A DNA stretch of 64,000 bases, taken from assembly GCA_016192035.1 (NCBI GenBank), contig JACPUW010000014.1, positions 48,884 through 112,883 of the forward strand. Direction: 5' to 3'. Made by a program: the position numbers and the translations under genes. The notes beneath the pieces are model-generated. The model saw nothing but the letters and a program-made list of their open reading frames with translations. It was not told the DNA's origin and did no database searches. Source of the DNA: Bacteroidota bacterium. GTDB lineage: Bacteria > Bacteroidota > Bacteroidia > CAILMK01 > JACPUW01. Positions within the stretch are counted from its first letter, which is position 1, and each line of letters opens with the position of its first letter. This document shows, in pieces, positions 1 to 8,315 of the stretch.

Positions 1-1
1 A

Positions 2-832
2 CAACGGGAACCGATTAGTGAAGAACAACTCAAGTGGCAGTATGAAATGTATGGCACCCGTATGCGCATGCCCATGCAGATGGCCATGATGATGTATGGG
101 CTGTCAAGCAAGCTCAATGTGATGGTGATGGGACACTATATGCAATGCGCCATGGATATGGCCCACTTTACAGGCATAGGCACCCCTCACCCCATGGTGA
201 GCAAGGTAAGTGGATGGGGCGATACCCGGCTATCCCTGCTTTACCAAGTTGCCAAAACCGATAAAATGGGCCTAGTGGGCCAATTGGGACTTTCCTTGCC
301 AACCGGCAGCGTGGAAAACAGCGAAACATCACACCATGGTGACCATGTGCGCATGGGGTATCCCATGCAATTTGGAAGCGGAACCTTGGATTACCTAGCT
401 TCTATCACCTATACGCTAACCAAGCCAAGCTGGAGTTTGGGGTTCCAGCCCGGGGGGTTAATAAGGCAGGGTACCAATAAGTTAGGTTACTCCCTTGGAA
501 ACCAATTGTACTTACATGCCTGGATGGGAAAGGCAGTCACCGTCAAATGGATTGTAGGCGGGAAGTTCACCGCGCAGCGGGTAGCCATGATTCAGGGACA
601 TGACGACGGCATGGACATATATGCCTCGCCATCGGCCAATGCCATAAACACAGGCTACACGCGGGTATTGGGCGGTTTATACACCGGCTGGGCTCCCCGC
701 GCAAAACAATCGGGGCTTAGTCTTCATGCAGAAATACAATTACCTGTGTATGATCTTGTAAATGGCGTGCAAATGGCCCTTCGCTACCAAGTGTTGGTAG
801 GCATAAAGTATGGGCTGGGTCGGCATGCCTGA
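2..832 (+). CDS. Met-rich outer-membrane beta-barrel protein, 5' end outside window
   Basis: The reading frame is open to the left edge, so the true start lies upstream; at least 276 residues are visible. Near the start is a very methionine-rich stretch (many Met in about 35 residues, e.g. RMPMQMAMMMYG), followed by alternating hydrophobic and polar strands with many Gly, Tyr and Trp and an aromatic-rich end, as in outer-membrane barrels. The pattern resembles the Bacteroidota 'transporter' proteins related to the phenol MetA-degradation family that often sit near copper or other metal-resistance genes. Metal handling is inferred from Met richness only; no metal gene is visible because the upstream region is missing. 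A gap of 120 bases separates it from the next gene. Confidence 0.6.
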   Translation, partial: QREPISEEQLKWQYEMYGTRMRMPMQMAMMMYGLSSKLNVMVMGHYMQCAMDMAHFTGIGTPHPMVSKVSGWGDTRLSLLYQVAKTDKMGLVGQLGLSLPTGSVENSETSHHGDHVRMGYPMQFGSGTLDYLASITYTLTKPSWSLGFQPGGLIRQGTNKLGYSLGNQLYLHAWMGKAVTVKWIVGGKFTAQRVAMIQGHDDGMDIYASPSANAINTGYTRVLGGLYTGWAPRAKQSGLSLHAEIQLPVYDLVNGVQMALRYQVLVGIKYGLGRHA

Positions 833-952
833 GCTTGTAGGGCCTATCATGCCTTTAGGTGAGTGTTTTTGGTCCTATACATATGCGTACTTGTCTTTAA
901 GGCTACACTTTATTCCCTAATTTGCGCCCTTCTTTAAAAAACCTATTCCCGG

Positions 953-3900
953 ATGAATTTCCAGAAGTTTGACAAATTCAACAACATAGGTGGGTGGCTG
1001 GTATTTGCCCTGGCCTTGGTTACCTATACCCTTACCCAGGAAGCATCGGTTAGCTTATGGGACTGCGGTGAGTTTGTGCCTGCCTCGTTTAAACTACAGG
1101 TGGTACACCCTCCAGGAGCACCTTTCTTCCTTATGTTCAATCATGTATTGACCCTTTTTGCCGGTGGCAATGAATCGTTGGTGCCGGATATGGTCAATTT
1201 TTCTTCGGCCTTGATGAGCGCGCTCACATCGCTTTTCCTATTCTGGACCATCACCGCCATAGCGGGTAAAATTGCCTTTAAGGACGAACAGCAAATAAGC
1301 GGCGACCAAATGATTGCCGTGATGGCTGCCGGACTTATTGGTGCCCTAGCCTATACCTGGTCTGACACCGCCTGGTTTTCGGCCGTAGAGGGTGAAGTAT
1401 ATGCCATGTCGTCCATGTTTATAGCCCTTGTTAGTTGGCTTATCATGAAGTGGGAACGCCGCGCCGACCAGCCTGACAATATGCGTTGGCTTATCCTTAT
1501 ATGTTTCTTTATGGGTTTGTCAAGTGGGGTCCACCTCATGAGCTTATTGGCTATTCCGGCCATGGCCCTGGTGTATTATTTTAAGAAATACGGTTTTTCG
1601 TTCAAAGGATTTGTAATCACATCGCTTATCGGGGTGGTTTTGTTGGGGCTGGTACAAGTGGGGGTCATTACCGGCATACCAAAACTTATTTCAAAATTTG
1701 AATTGGCTTTTGTCAATTCATTTGGCCTTCCGTTTTGGTCAGGTGCTTTTTTCTTCATTGTCTTGATGATAGGCGCCATCATCTATGGTATTTACCGCAC
1801 CTATGTAAAGCAGAAGGCACTGGCCCATCTGGCGCTCACCGGTTTTGCAGTCATTTTAATTGGCTATAGTTCATACGCCATGGTAGTGGTGCGCTCCATA
1901 GCCGATCCCGCCATTGATATGAATGACCCCGAAGATGTATTTACCTTGCTATCATACCTTAACAGGGAACAGTACGGCGACAGGCCCATTGCCAAGGGCC
2001 CTAATTTTACGGCCTACACTGTGCAGGGTGGTTACTCAGCTGAGAAAACTGGGGCCAAGGAGTACAGAAAAGGCAAGGAACAATATGAGTTTGTGGGCAA
2101 TAAGTATGAGGAAACCTTTAACCCAAAACACGAAACCATTTTCCCCAGGATGTACAGCCGCCAGGATGACCACATAAGTGAGTACCGCCGCTGGACCAAA
2201 TTGCGCCCTGGCAGGGTGCCATCCCTGGGCGACAACATGGCCTTTTTTATTAAATACCAATTAAACCATATGTGGTTCAGGTATTTCGGTTGGAACTTTA
2301 TTGGCCGCCAAAATGACACACAAGGACACGGTTCGGCCTATCAGGGCAATATCATCACAGGCCTGGGTGGACTCGATGAAACACTCTTTGGGGTGCCAAG
2401 TAGCCAAAATATGCCCGAGCATGTGACCAATGATAAATCGCGCAACCTGCTTTATGGCATTCCGTTTCTTCTGGGGCTATTTGGCCTGTTTTTTCACGCC
2501 AAACGAAACCAAGAATCATTCCTCTATGTGCTGGTCTATTTTATTATGACTGGCATAGCCCTGGCCGTTTACCTCAATATGCCGCCCATACAGCCGCGCG
2601 AACGAGATTATGTGTTTGTGGCTTCTTTTTACTTCTTCGCCATATGGATAGGCCTTGGTGCCTTGTTTGCCTGGGATTACCTCCGGACCAAGGTGAGCCC
2701 CACAGTGGCCGCCGCCGGTAGCGGGCTGGTGTTGTTCTTAATTGTACCCATCAACATGGTAGCCGAAGAATGGGATGACCACGACCGCTCCAACCGCACG
2801 GTGCCGCTGGCCTTTGGTTCCAATTACCTGGAGTCATGTGACAGCAATGCAGTGCTGTTTACCAATGGCGACAACGACACCTACCCATTATGGTACGCTC
2901 AGGAAGTAGAAGGCATACGGGATGACATACGGGTAATTAACCTGAGCCTGCTCAATACTGATTGGTATGTGAACCAGATGCGCAAGCCCGTGAACAGTGC
3001 CGATTCGGTGAGCATGACCATGCACCCCACAAAGTACATGCAGGGCACCAGGGATTATGTGATTTACTATGAAGACCACAACCTGGACGTGACCAAGGAC
3101 CAGCCCATGGAGTTGTCCAGCTTTATCAAATTGGTGAGCAGCGACAGCAGGTCACACAAGGTGGCCATGCAGGGAGGGGAAATGCTTAATTTCTTCCCTA
3201 CCAAGAAACTGAAAATCACGGTTAACAAGAAAGCCGTACTGAAAAGTGGCACTGTGGCGCCAGGCAAGGCCGACGAAATAGTGGACGTGATGCGCTGGAG
3301 CCTGCGCAAGAATACCTTGATGAAAGCCGATTTGGTACTCTTGGACGTGATAGCCACAAACGCGGCAAATGGATGGAACCGACCCATTTACTGGGCCATA
3401 ACCACCGGCAGCGAAGCCTATCTCAACATGATGCCCTACCTGCAAATGGATGGGCTAACCTATAGACTGGTGCCTATAAAAAAGAAGAACGTGCTTGACG
3501 ACCGACAGCCTGGGCGCATAGATACCGACATTATGTACGCCAACCTAATGGGCAAGTTTACATGGGGCGGCTTGGAGAGTGAGGAAGACATGTGGGTGGA
3601 TTTTGTGATGATGCGCCAGTGCAAGAACTTCAGAAACATATTTATACGCTTGGCTTATGCCCTCATGGTAGAAGCCAGTCTTGAAGAACAAGAAGCTGCA
3701 GCCGCCAGCCCAGATTTGGAATCGGGCGACAAAACCCTGGTAATTGACAAGAAAGCCAGGGCAGTAGAAGTGCTGGACTACGGGCTCAAGGTGATACCTG
3801 AACATCTGGTGCCATATGATGCCTATATGGGCCAGTACTCACAGTTGTATTACCAACTAGAGCAACCTGACAAGGGGTTTGAGCTAGACAGCAAACTGGC

Positions 3901-4069
3901 CAACTACCTTATTTCCGAAATCAAGTGGTACGAGCTACAAGACAAGGATAAGCGACAGGAAGTGGCCGAGCTCATAGATCAGAACAGAATGATACTGAGC
4001 AGGATGGCTCAAGTGGCAGAGGAAAACGGCAAGGATGTATCAAGCTGGAAGGAAGTGCTGGGCAAATAG
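953..4069 (+). CDS. DUF2723 (TMEM260-like) membrane glycosyltransferase
   Basis: This is a 1038-residue polytopic membrane protein. The N-terminus carries the DUF2723 hallmark: a first membrane segment, then LWDCGEF and a VVHPPGAPFF motif with the catalytic-type acidic residues. About ten hydrophobic segments fill roughly residues 10-620, and a soluble C-terminal part follows. The family is homologous to human TMEM260, a protein O-mannosyltransferase (GT117); in Bacteroidota it is very common and is thought to use a lipid-linked sugar donor and act on exported proteins or glycans. The exact substrate is not known from sequence. The ATG start is preceded by a 120-base gap, and the next gene begins 10 bases after the stop, suggesting co-transcription. 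Length matches usual members (about 1000-1150). Confidence 0.88.
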   Translation: MNFQKFDKFNNIGGWLVFALALVTYTLTQEASVSLWDCGEFVPASFKLQVVHPPGAPFFLMFNHVLTLFAGGNESLVPDMVNFSSALMSALTSLFLFWTITAIAGKIAFKDEQQISGDQMIAVMAAGLIGALAYTWSDTAWFSAVEGEVYAMSSMFIALVSWLIMKWERRADQPDNMRWLILICFFMGLSSGVHLMSLLAIPAMALVYYFKKYGFSFKGFVITSLIGVVLLGLVQVGVITGIPKLISKFELAFVNSFGLPFWSGAFFFIVLMIGAIIYGIYRTYVKQKALAHLALTGFAVILIGYSSYAMVVVRSIADPAIDMNDPEDVFTLLSYLNREQYGDRPIAKGPNFTAYTVQGGYSAEKTGAKEYRKGKEQYEFVGNKYEETFNPKHETIFPRMYSRQDDHISEYRRWTKLRPGRVPSLGDNMAFFIKYQLNHMWFRYFGWNFIGRQNDTQGHGSAYQGNIITGLGGLDETLFGVPSSQNMPEHVTNDKSRNLLYGIPFLLGLFGLFFHAKRNQESFLYVLVYFIMTGIALAVYLNMPPIQPRERDYVFVASFYFFAIWIGLGALFAWDYLRTKVSPTVAAAGSGLVLFLIVPINMVAEEWDDHDRSNRTVPLAFGSNYLESCDSNAVLFTNGDNDTYPLWYAQEVEGIRDDIRVINLSLLNTDWYVNQMRKPVNSADSVSMTMHPTKYMQGTRDYVIYYEDHNLDVTKDQPMELSSFIKLVSSDSRSHKVAMQGGEMLNFFPTKKLKITVNKKAVLKSGTVAPGKADEIVDVMRWSLRKNTLMKADLVLLDVIATNAANGWNRPIYWAITTGSEAYLNMMPYLQMDGLTYRLVPIKKKNVLDDRQPGRIDTDIMYANLMGKFTWGGLESEEDMWVDFVMMRQCKNFRNIFIRLAYALMVEASLEEQEAAAASPDLESGDKTLVIDKKARAVEVLDYGLKVIPEHLVPYDAYMGQYSQLYYQLEQPDKGFELDSKLANYLISEIKWYELQDKDKRQEVAELIDQNRMILSRMAQVAEENGKDVSSWKEVLGK

Positions 4070-4114
4070 AGAGAAAAAGTGAAACGGGAATGCCAAGTAA
4101 ATAAATGGCGCGGC

Positions 4115-4519
4115 ATGAGGTTGCTGGTGGTGGTGTGCTGCTGGGCACTTGCCCCTATAGGCAACCTCTGGGCACAAAGTGCAGATCCCGAGTCTATTTA
4201 CCATGTTGTTGAGGAAATACCGGAGTTTCCGGGGGGTGAAGATTCACTTGCTATTTTTTTGGGTAGGCATATTAGATACCCTGTAGCAGACCGGAAAAAT
4301 AAAACGGAAGGAGTTTCTTACATTCAGTTTGTTATAGAGAAGGATGGGAGTATAAGCAATGTGGCTGTGCTATCAGACAAGGAGGGCCTGGCCACTATGG
4401 CCATGCACACCGAGGCAATGCGGGTAATAGCAAATATGCCTAAATGGAAACCTGGTAAACAAAGGGGGCATTTTGTGAGATGTTCCTTAACTATACCCAT
4501 CCGTTTCAAACTTAGATAG
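4115..4519 (+). CDS. Secreted TonB C-terminal-domain protein
   Basis: The protein has 134 residues from the ATG at 4115; an in-frame GTG at 4079 would add 12 charged residues before the signal peptide and is less likely. Residues 1-21 form a signal peptide (MRLLVVVCCWALAPIGNLWAQ). The rest is a TonB_C domain: PEFPGGEDSLAIFLGRHIRYP, then a strand-rich region with FVIEKDGSISNVAV and a final MPKWKPGKQRG..IPIRF motif. Such domains in energy-transducing TonB contact receptors, but this protein lacks the N-terminal anchor and Pro-rich linker, so it is probably a periplasmic solitary TonB_C protein of unknown partner. It directly follows the DUF2723 gene. Confidence 0.8.
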   Translation: MRLLVVVCCWALAPIGNLWAQSADPESIYHVVEEIPEFPGGEDSLAIFLGRHIRYPVADRKNKTEGVSYIQFVIEKDGSISNVAVLSDKEGLATMAMHTEAMRVIANMPKWKPGKQRGHFVRCSLTIPIRFKLR

Positions 4520-4532
4520 GTTGCCATGTGCG

Positions 4533-5459
4533 CTAGTGCAATGGCTTGATAAAGTCCACATTGCGTTTCATGCCCGTCAGTTTTGCCCTTTTTACCGGGC
4601 TGCCCTCAAACAGATGGTCAAAAACGCCGTCATCCATTGACATCCAGCCTTCGGCGGTTTGCCCCATGGCTTCCTCCCTATAGTCAAAATCGGGAGTGCC
4701 GTGGGGTTTGGAAAAACGGTTCCAGGGGCAAACCTCCTGGCATATATCACAGCCAAAAATCCAGTCTTGGTACGTGCCCCGGTGTTTTTCGGGTATTTCA
4801 CCTTTATGCTCTATGGTAAAGTAGGATATACACCTGCTGCCGTCCACCACATAGGGTGCCACTATGGCCTGTGTGGGGCAAGCATCCAGGCACTTGGTAC
4901 ACGACCCGCAGTAATCGGACATTGGGGCGTCGGGCTTCAGTTCTAAGTCGCTAAGGATCTCGGCAATAAAGAAGTAAGATCCTAAATTGCGGTTTATCAA
5001 ATTGGAATGTTTGCCCATCCAGCCCAATCCGGCCTTGGCAGCCCACACCTTGTCCATCACCGGTGCCGAATCTACAAAACTGCGGGCCTGTACCTTACCG
5101 AATTCTAACTCTATGGAGGCCATGAGGGTTTTGCATTTCTTTTTAAGCACCTTGTGGTAGTCTCTTCCATAGGCATAGCGAGATATGCGGGGCAAGTCTT
5201 TGGCCTGGACCTGGTGAGGGGCATAGTTGAGCAAAAGGGAAATCACGCTCTTGCATCCTTCAAGCAATAATCTGGGATCTAGCCTTTTGTCTTTGTTTTG
5301 GGCCATATAGCCCATTTCGCCATGCATGCCTTGCGCCAGCCACTGGTCTAGGCGGGGCGCTTCACGGTGCAGGTATTCGGCGCTTGAAATGCCGCAGGCA
5401 TCAAAACCCGCAAGCAATGCCATTTCTTTTACCCGGTCTGATGCTTGGGAGACGTCCAT
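4533..5459 (-). CDS. queG: Epoxyqueuosine reductase QueG
   Basis: The protein has 308 residues. QueG reduces epoxyqueuosine to queuosine in the wobble position of GUN tRNAs, using cobalamin and two [4Fe-4S] clusters. Visible features are the VDSAPV segment with the proposed proton donor Asp130, the AAKAGLGWMGKHSNLI cobalamin-region motif, ferredoxin-type cysteines 184, 187, 190 and 194 (CGSCTKCLDACP), and a second group at Cys210, 237, 240 and 244 (CDICQEVCPWN). It lacks the C-terminal HEAT-like extension of longer homologues, which is usual in Bacteroidota. The stop of ruvB lies one base beyond its start codon, so ruvB is downstream in what is probably one transcription order... on the minus strand ruvB comes first and queG follows almost without a gap. 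Translation coupling is likely. Confidence 0.95.
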   Translation of the reverse strand: MDVSQASDRVKEMALLAGFDACGISSAEYLHREAPRLDQWLAQGMHGEMGYMAQNKDKRLDPRLLLEGCKSVISLLLNYAPHQVQAKDLPRISRYAYGRDYHKVLKKKCKTLMASIELEFGKVQARSFVDSAPVMDKVWAAKAGLGWMGKHSNLINRNLGSYFFIAEILSDLELKPDAPMSDYCGSCTKCLDACPTQAIVAPYVVDGSRCISYFTIEHKGEIPEKHRGTYQDWIFGCDICQEVCPWNRFSKPHGTPDFDYREEAMGQTAEGWMSMDDGVFDHLFEGSPVKRAKLTGMKRNVDFIKPLH

Positions 5460-5460
5460 T

Positions 5461-6504
5461 CTAAAACAGTCCTCCAGTTTGGTGCGGGAGCTTGCCCAGG
5501 TGGGTAAACGCCTTAGCGGTGGCCTCGCGCCCCCGGGGGGTCCTTTTCAAAAAGCCCTCTTGTATCAGATAAGGTTCATACACCTCTTCAATAGTGCCCG
5601 GATCTTCACCCACGGCGGTAGCCACGGTGCCCAATCCCACGGGCCCGCCATTAAATTTCTCCACTATGGCAGAAAGGATGCGGTTGTCCATTTCATCAAA
5701 TCCATTGCTGTCCACATTCAGGGCATCAAGGCTGTATTTGGTGATTTTCAGGTCTATATATCCATTGCCTTTCACTTGTGCAAAGTCACGGACCCTTCTA
5801 AGCAGGGCGTTGGCTATTCTTGGGGTGCCCCGGCTTCTCCTTGCTATTTCCATGGCGGCCTCTTGGTCTATGCCCACTCCAATTATTTTGGCCGAGCGCT
5901 TTACTATGGTGGTAAGCAGGGCGGCATCATAGTATTCTAGCCTCGATTTGATGCCAAACCTGGCGCGCAGGGGAGAGGTGAGCAGGCCAGCCCTCGTGGT
6001 GGCGCCCACTAGGGTAAAGGGGCTAAGGGCTATCTGCACCGAACGGGCATTGGGGCCTGTTTCCAGCATGATGTCAATCTTGTAATCCTCCATTGCCGAG
6101 TACAGGTATTCTTCCACTATGGGCTGTAGCCTGTGTATCTCATCTATGAACAGAATGTCGCCTGGTTCTAGATTGGTGAGTAGGCCGGCCAGGCTCCCGG
6201 GCTTGTCAAGCACTGGGCCTGAGGTGATTTTAATTCCGGCGCCCAACTCATTGGCTATGATGTGGGCCAGGGTGGTCTTGCCTAGGCCTGGAGGGCCGTG
6301 CAGCAGCACGTGGTCCAGGGCTTCGCCCCTCTGCTTGGCGGCTTGCACAAACACTTCGAGATTTTCAAGTATTTGGCGTTGGCCGGTAAAGTCACCGAAA
6401 AGACGGGGCCTTAGCTCGCGCTCCAACTCCTTTTCGGCCTGGGTCAATTCATCAAAAGGGCGCCTTGTTTCCAAAATGGGGTTTCTGCGTGTTTGGGCTT
6501 GCAA
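5461..6504 (-). CDS. ruvB: Holliday junction branch migration ATPase RuvB
   Basis: The protein has 347 residues. RuvB is the hexameric AAA+ motor that drives RuvA-bound Holliday junctions. Walker A is GPPGLGKT (residues 70-77), Walker B is FIDEIH (119-124), sensor and arginine-finger region is [18 protein letters not shown], and the C-terminal winged helix carries the DNA-contact motif RTPRGREAT. No ATG is available at the N-terminus: the chosen start is TTG at 6504, followed by a short tail before the conserved ELERELRPR segment. Other non-ATG starts further upstream in the open frame cannot be excluded. It is the first gene of a pair with queG and lies downstream of the two RNA units described at 6.55-6.89 kb. 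Confidence 0.95.
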   Translation of the reverse strand: MQAQTRRNPILETRRPFDELTQAEKELERELRPRLFGDFTGQRQILENLEVFVQAAKQRGEALDHVLLHGPPGLGKTTLAHIIANELGAGIKITSGPVLDKPGSLAGLLTNLEPGDILFIDEIHRLQPIVEEYLYSAMEDYKIDIMLETGPNARSVQIALSPFTLVGATTRAGLLTSPLRARFGIKSRLEYYDAALLTTIVKRSAKIIGVGIDQEAAMEIARRSRGTPRIANALLRRVRDFAQVKGNGYIDLKITKYSLDALNVDSNGFDEMDNRILSAIVEKFNGGPVGLGTVATAVGEDPGTIEEVYEPYLIQEGFLKRTPRGREATAKAFTHLGKLPHQTGGLF

Positions 6505-6555
6505 CTTAGGCCACAGGCCGAAATAGCCACGGGGGGAATTACTTGGTTTTGGTGC

Positions 6556-6593
6556 AAAAAAAAACCCCAGCCGGTCTTGGGAACCAGCTGGGG
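6556..6593 (-). terminator. Intrinsic terminator of RNA unit A
   Basis: Bases 6565-6575 pair with 6583-6593 around a 7-base loop, and nine A residues at 6556-6564 give a U9 tract on the minus strand. The one non-Watson-Crick position is a G-U pair when read as minus-strand RNA but a C-A mismatch on the plus strand, which fixes the orientation. Confidence 0.8.
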
Positions 6594-6597
6594 AAAA

Positions 6598-6632
6598 TTA
6601 GGGCTATGAAAAAACTAGGGCTAATGGGGTCT
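6598..6632 (-). repeat. 35-base core repeat, copy A
   Basis: This block is identical over all 35 bases to 6773-6807. Read on the minus strand it begins AGACCCCATTAGCCC and ends CATAGCCCTAA; TAGCCCTA occurs twice inside it. The flanking sequences differ, so the identity is confined to this core and points to selection on it. Confidence 0.9.
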
Positions 6633-6683
6633 GAGAAGTTGGCATCTGCCAAAAAGAAATTTGCGCTTGTGCAAATCACTGTG

Positions 6684-6714
6684 CAAATATAGCGAAGCAC
6701 CTAGTTCATCCAAA
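6684..6714 (-). promoter_or_regulatory. Promoter-like site of RNA unit A
   Basis: On the minus strand TTTG (6714-6711) is followed by exactly 19 bases and then TATATTTG (6691-6684). This matches the Bacteroidota housekeeping promoter form (-33 TTTG/TTG, -7 TAnnTTTG). Confidence 0.7.
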
Positions 6715-6734
6715 CTTTTTAGGGCTTGGGTTGG

Positions 6735-6769
6735 AAAAAAACCCGGACCAACTTGGGAGTCGGTCCGGG
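6735..6769 (-). terminator. Intrinsic terminator of RNA unit B
   Basis: Bases 6742-6752 pair with 6759-6769 around the loop TTGGGA (UCCCAA on the minus strand). Seven A residues at 6735-6741 give a U7 tract on the minus strand. Its single wobble is again G-U only on the minus strand. It could also end transcription from the upstream 420-residue protein gene. Confidence 0.78.
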
Positions 6770-6772
6770 CGG

Positions 6773-6807
6773 TTAGGGCTATGAAAAAACTAGGGCTAAT
6801 GGGGTCT
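6773..6807 (-). repeat. 35-base core repeat, copy B
   Basis: Identical to 6598-6632; copies start 175 bases apart in direct orientation. Confidence 0.9.
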
Positions 6808-6854
6808 TAAGGAAATCAATTCGTCAAACAAAACTTCATATCTGTTTGGTGCAT

Positions 6855-6887
6855 CAAAGGTAAATGGATGCATCTGAATTCGCCAAA
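6855..6887 (-). promoter_or_regulatory. Promoter-like site of RNA unit B
   Basis: On the minus strand TTTG (6887-6884), 21 bases, then TACCTTTG (6862-6855). The -7 element is a full match to TAnnTTTG; the spacer is two bases longer than in unit A. Confidence 0.5.
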
Positions 6888-6956
6888 TTTTTTTTCAAAA
6901 AAAAATGAGTTTGTGTATTGAATGTTGTCCGGCGGCAATCCACTGTGTTTTTTGGG

Positions 6957-8219
6957 TTAAGTTTTTTGCTTCTTTTTTTTGGCAGCCGGAAACAGTACGT
7001 TGTTGAGAATAAGCCTATAACCGGGTGAATTTGGGAACAGGTTCAGGTCGGTGGGCGGCTCATGTACCAGGTGTTGGTAGTCCTCTGGATCATGGCCGCC
7101 ATAGAAAGTCCACATGCCTTTTCCGTATTCGCCGTGCACATACCTGGCCTCATTCAGGGCTTTGCTTTCGCCCATCACCAGTACATCAGAGCGCACATAC
7201 CGCTTGTCAAAGGCCGTGGTTTGCCCCATGAAGCCCTTGATTACCATAGTGTGGTTTTGGCAAAGCATGGAGGGAACTGGGTCCCACTTGGCTGAAAACT
7301 CGAAAAGGGTAAAGAAATCGGTTTTCTCATTTACCGTTCGGCTGCGCGGATCTACGTCTATGGTGGAAAATTCATACACGTATGGGTTGGTTTCCAATTG
7401 AAAGTCTTTGAAGGCAAAGCAGTTGTCATAGTTTAGCTTACCCGTGGCATTTGCATCCATAGGGTCGCCGTCAAACATGGGGCCACATATATCCAGTCCA
7501 TCGGCAGCCAGGGCTATATCGTAGGTGTCGGTGGCAGAGCACATGGCAAAAAGAAACCCTCCACCCAGCACAAACTCTCTAATTTTCTTTACTACGGCCA
7601 GTTTTAGCTCCGATGGTTTGGAGAAGCCCCACTTGGCCGCCGTTTCTTGCGCCTCCCGTACTTCAGCCTTGTACCATTCTTGGTGTTGGTAACTTGACCA
7701 AAACTTACCAAATTGACCAGTAAAATCTTCATGGTGAAGGTGTAACCAATCATATTTGGACAACTCGTTTTGCATTACCTCATCGTCAAACACCACGTCA
7801 TAGGGTATTTCGGCGTAGGTAAGCACCATGGTTACCGCATCGTCCCAGGGTTGTTTGGTCTTGGGGCTGTATATGGCTATTTTGGGCGCTTTCTCCATGC
7901 GCACGGCGTCCATGTTCAGGTCAGGACTGGCTATCTGGTCTTTGATGGAAGCGAATTGGGCATCGGCCAAGATTTCATATCCAATGCCGCGCAGGATGCA
8001 TTCTTTCTCAAAATCAGGCTGGTGGACAAAAGCAAAACTCCCACCCCTATAGTTGAGAAGCCACTCAATGGGTACATCCTTGGCTAAAACCCAATATGCT
8101 ATGCCATACGCTTTTAGATGGTTTTTTTGGGCGTCGTCCATTGGGAGCAGGAGGTAGGCTCCATGGGCAGGCACCATATACAGCAAGGCCAAAAGGGTGA
8201 ATAATAGGGATTTGTTCAT
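6957..8219 (-). CDS. Secreted class I glutamine-amidotransferase-like protein
   Basis: The protein has 420 residues with a signal peptide (MNKSLLFTLLALLYMVPAHGA). I recognise the LLLPMDDAQKNHLKAYGIAYW opening as that of a Bacteroidota family often labelled asparagine synthetase B, but no ATP-pyrophosphatase or Ntn amidotransferase motif of AsnB is present. The central part instead looks like a GATase1/ThuA-type fold: APKIAIYSPKTKQPWDDAV..VLTYAEIPYDVV strands, and GGGFLFAMCSATDTYD, with a Cys at the nucleophile-elbow position. Near the C-terminus HGEYGKGMWTFYGGHDPED resembles the ThuA closing motif. A periplasmic role is inferred; the substrate is unknown. The C-terminus is Lys-rich (AKKKKQKT). 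Confidence 0.7.
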   Translation of the reverse strand: MNKSLLFTLLALLYMVPAHGAYLLLPMDDAQKNHLKAYGIAYWVLAKDVPIEWLLNYRGGSFAFVHQPDFEKECILRGIGYEILADAQFASIKDQIASPDLNMDAVRMEKAPKIAIYSPKTKQPWDDAVTMVLTYAEIPYDVVFDDEVMQNELSKYDWLHLHHEDFTGQFGKFWSSYQHQEWYKAEVREAQETAAKWGFSKPSELKLAVVKKIREFVLGGGFLFAMCSATDTYDIALAADGLDICGPMFDGDPMDANATGKLNYDNCFAFKDFQLETNPYVYEFSTIDVDPRSRTVNEKTDFFTLFEFSAKWDPVPSMLCQNHTMVIKGFMGQTTAFDKRYVRSDVLVMGESKALNEARYVHGEYGKGMWTFYGGHDPEDYQHLVHEPPTDLNLFPNSPGYRLILNNVLFPAAKKKKQKT

Positions 8220-8315
8220 GTTGATAATGAAAATTGTTGGGCCTTAGAGCCCTCTACTTGCAAGAATACGCAAAGGCAGAGAAAAGAGAAGCCGATTAAT
8301 CCTTTTTGGACAAGC

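Larger units (their letters stand above)
6556..6677 (-). ncRNA. Putative small RNA, unit A (promoter-proximal to ruvB)
   Basis: Predicted transcript of about 122 nt on the minus strand. It would start about 7 bases after the TATATTTG box and end at a U9 tract. In transcript order it has a short 5' region with a small palindrome (TTGGCAGATGCCAA), the 35-base core shared with unit B (6598-6632), and an 11-bp terminator stem with loop UCCCAAG. I do not recognise a named RNA family. It may be a free small RNA or an attenuating leader ahead of ruvB. Transcription is inferred, not shown. Confidence 0.55.
6735..6848 (-). ncRNA. Putative small RNA, unit B
   Basis: Predicted transcript of about 114 nt on the minus strand, with the same order of parts as unit A: variable 5' region, identical 35-base core (6773-6807), and an 11-bp terminator stem with loop UCCCAA and a U7 tract. 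The stem sequence differs from unit A at most positions, yet pairing is kept. It lies between the amidotransferase-like gene and unit A. Start and expression are inferred from the promoter-like site only. Confidence 0.52.
6505..6956. other. Intergenic region with two tandem RNA units
   Basis: These 452 bases between ruvB and the amidotransferase-like gene contain no credible protein gene. They hold two related minus-strand units (about 6556-6691 and 6735-6887). Each has a promoter-like site, a shared 35-base core and an intrinsic terminator. Details are given in the separate entries. Confidence 0.85.

Noticed and set aside
5326..5940. 204-codon plus-strand frame over queG and ruvB
   Set aside because: It is antisense to two conserved genes and has no recognisable domain.
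6606..6692. Plus-strand peptide MKKLGLMGS followed by 19 more residues (and a 9-residue copy at 6781-6810)
   Set aside because: The two copies differ after the ninth codon, and the terminators, promoter-like sites and G-U pairs all point to the minus strand, so this reading is probably a by-product of the 35-base core.
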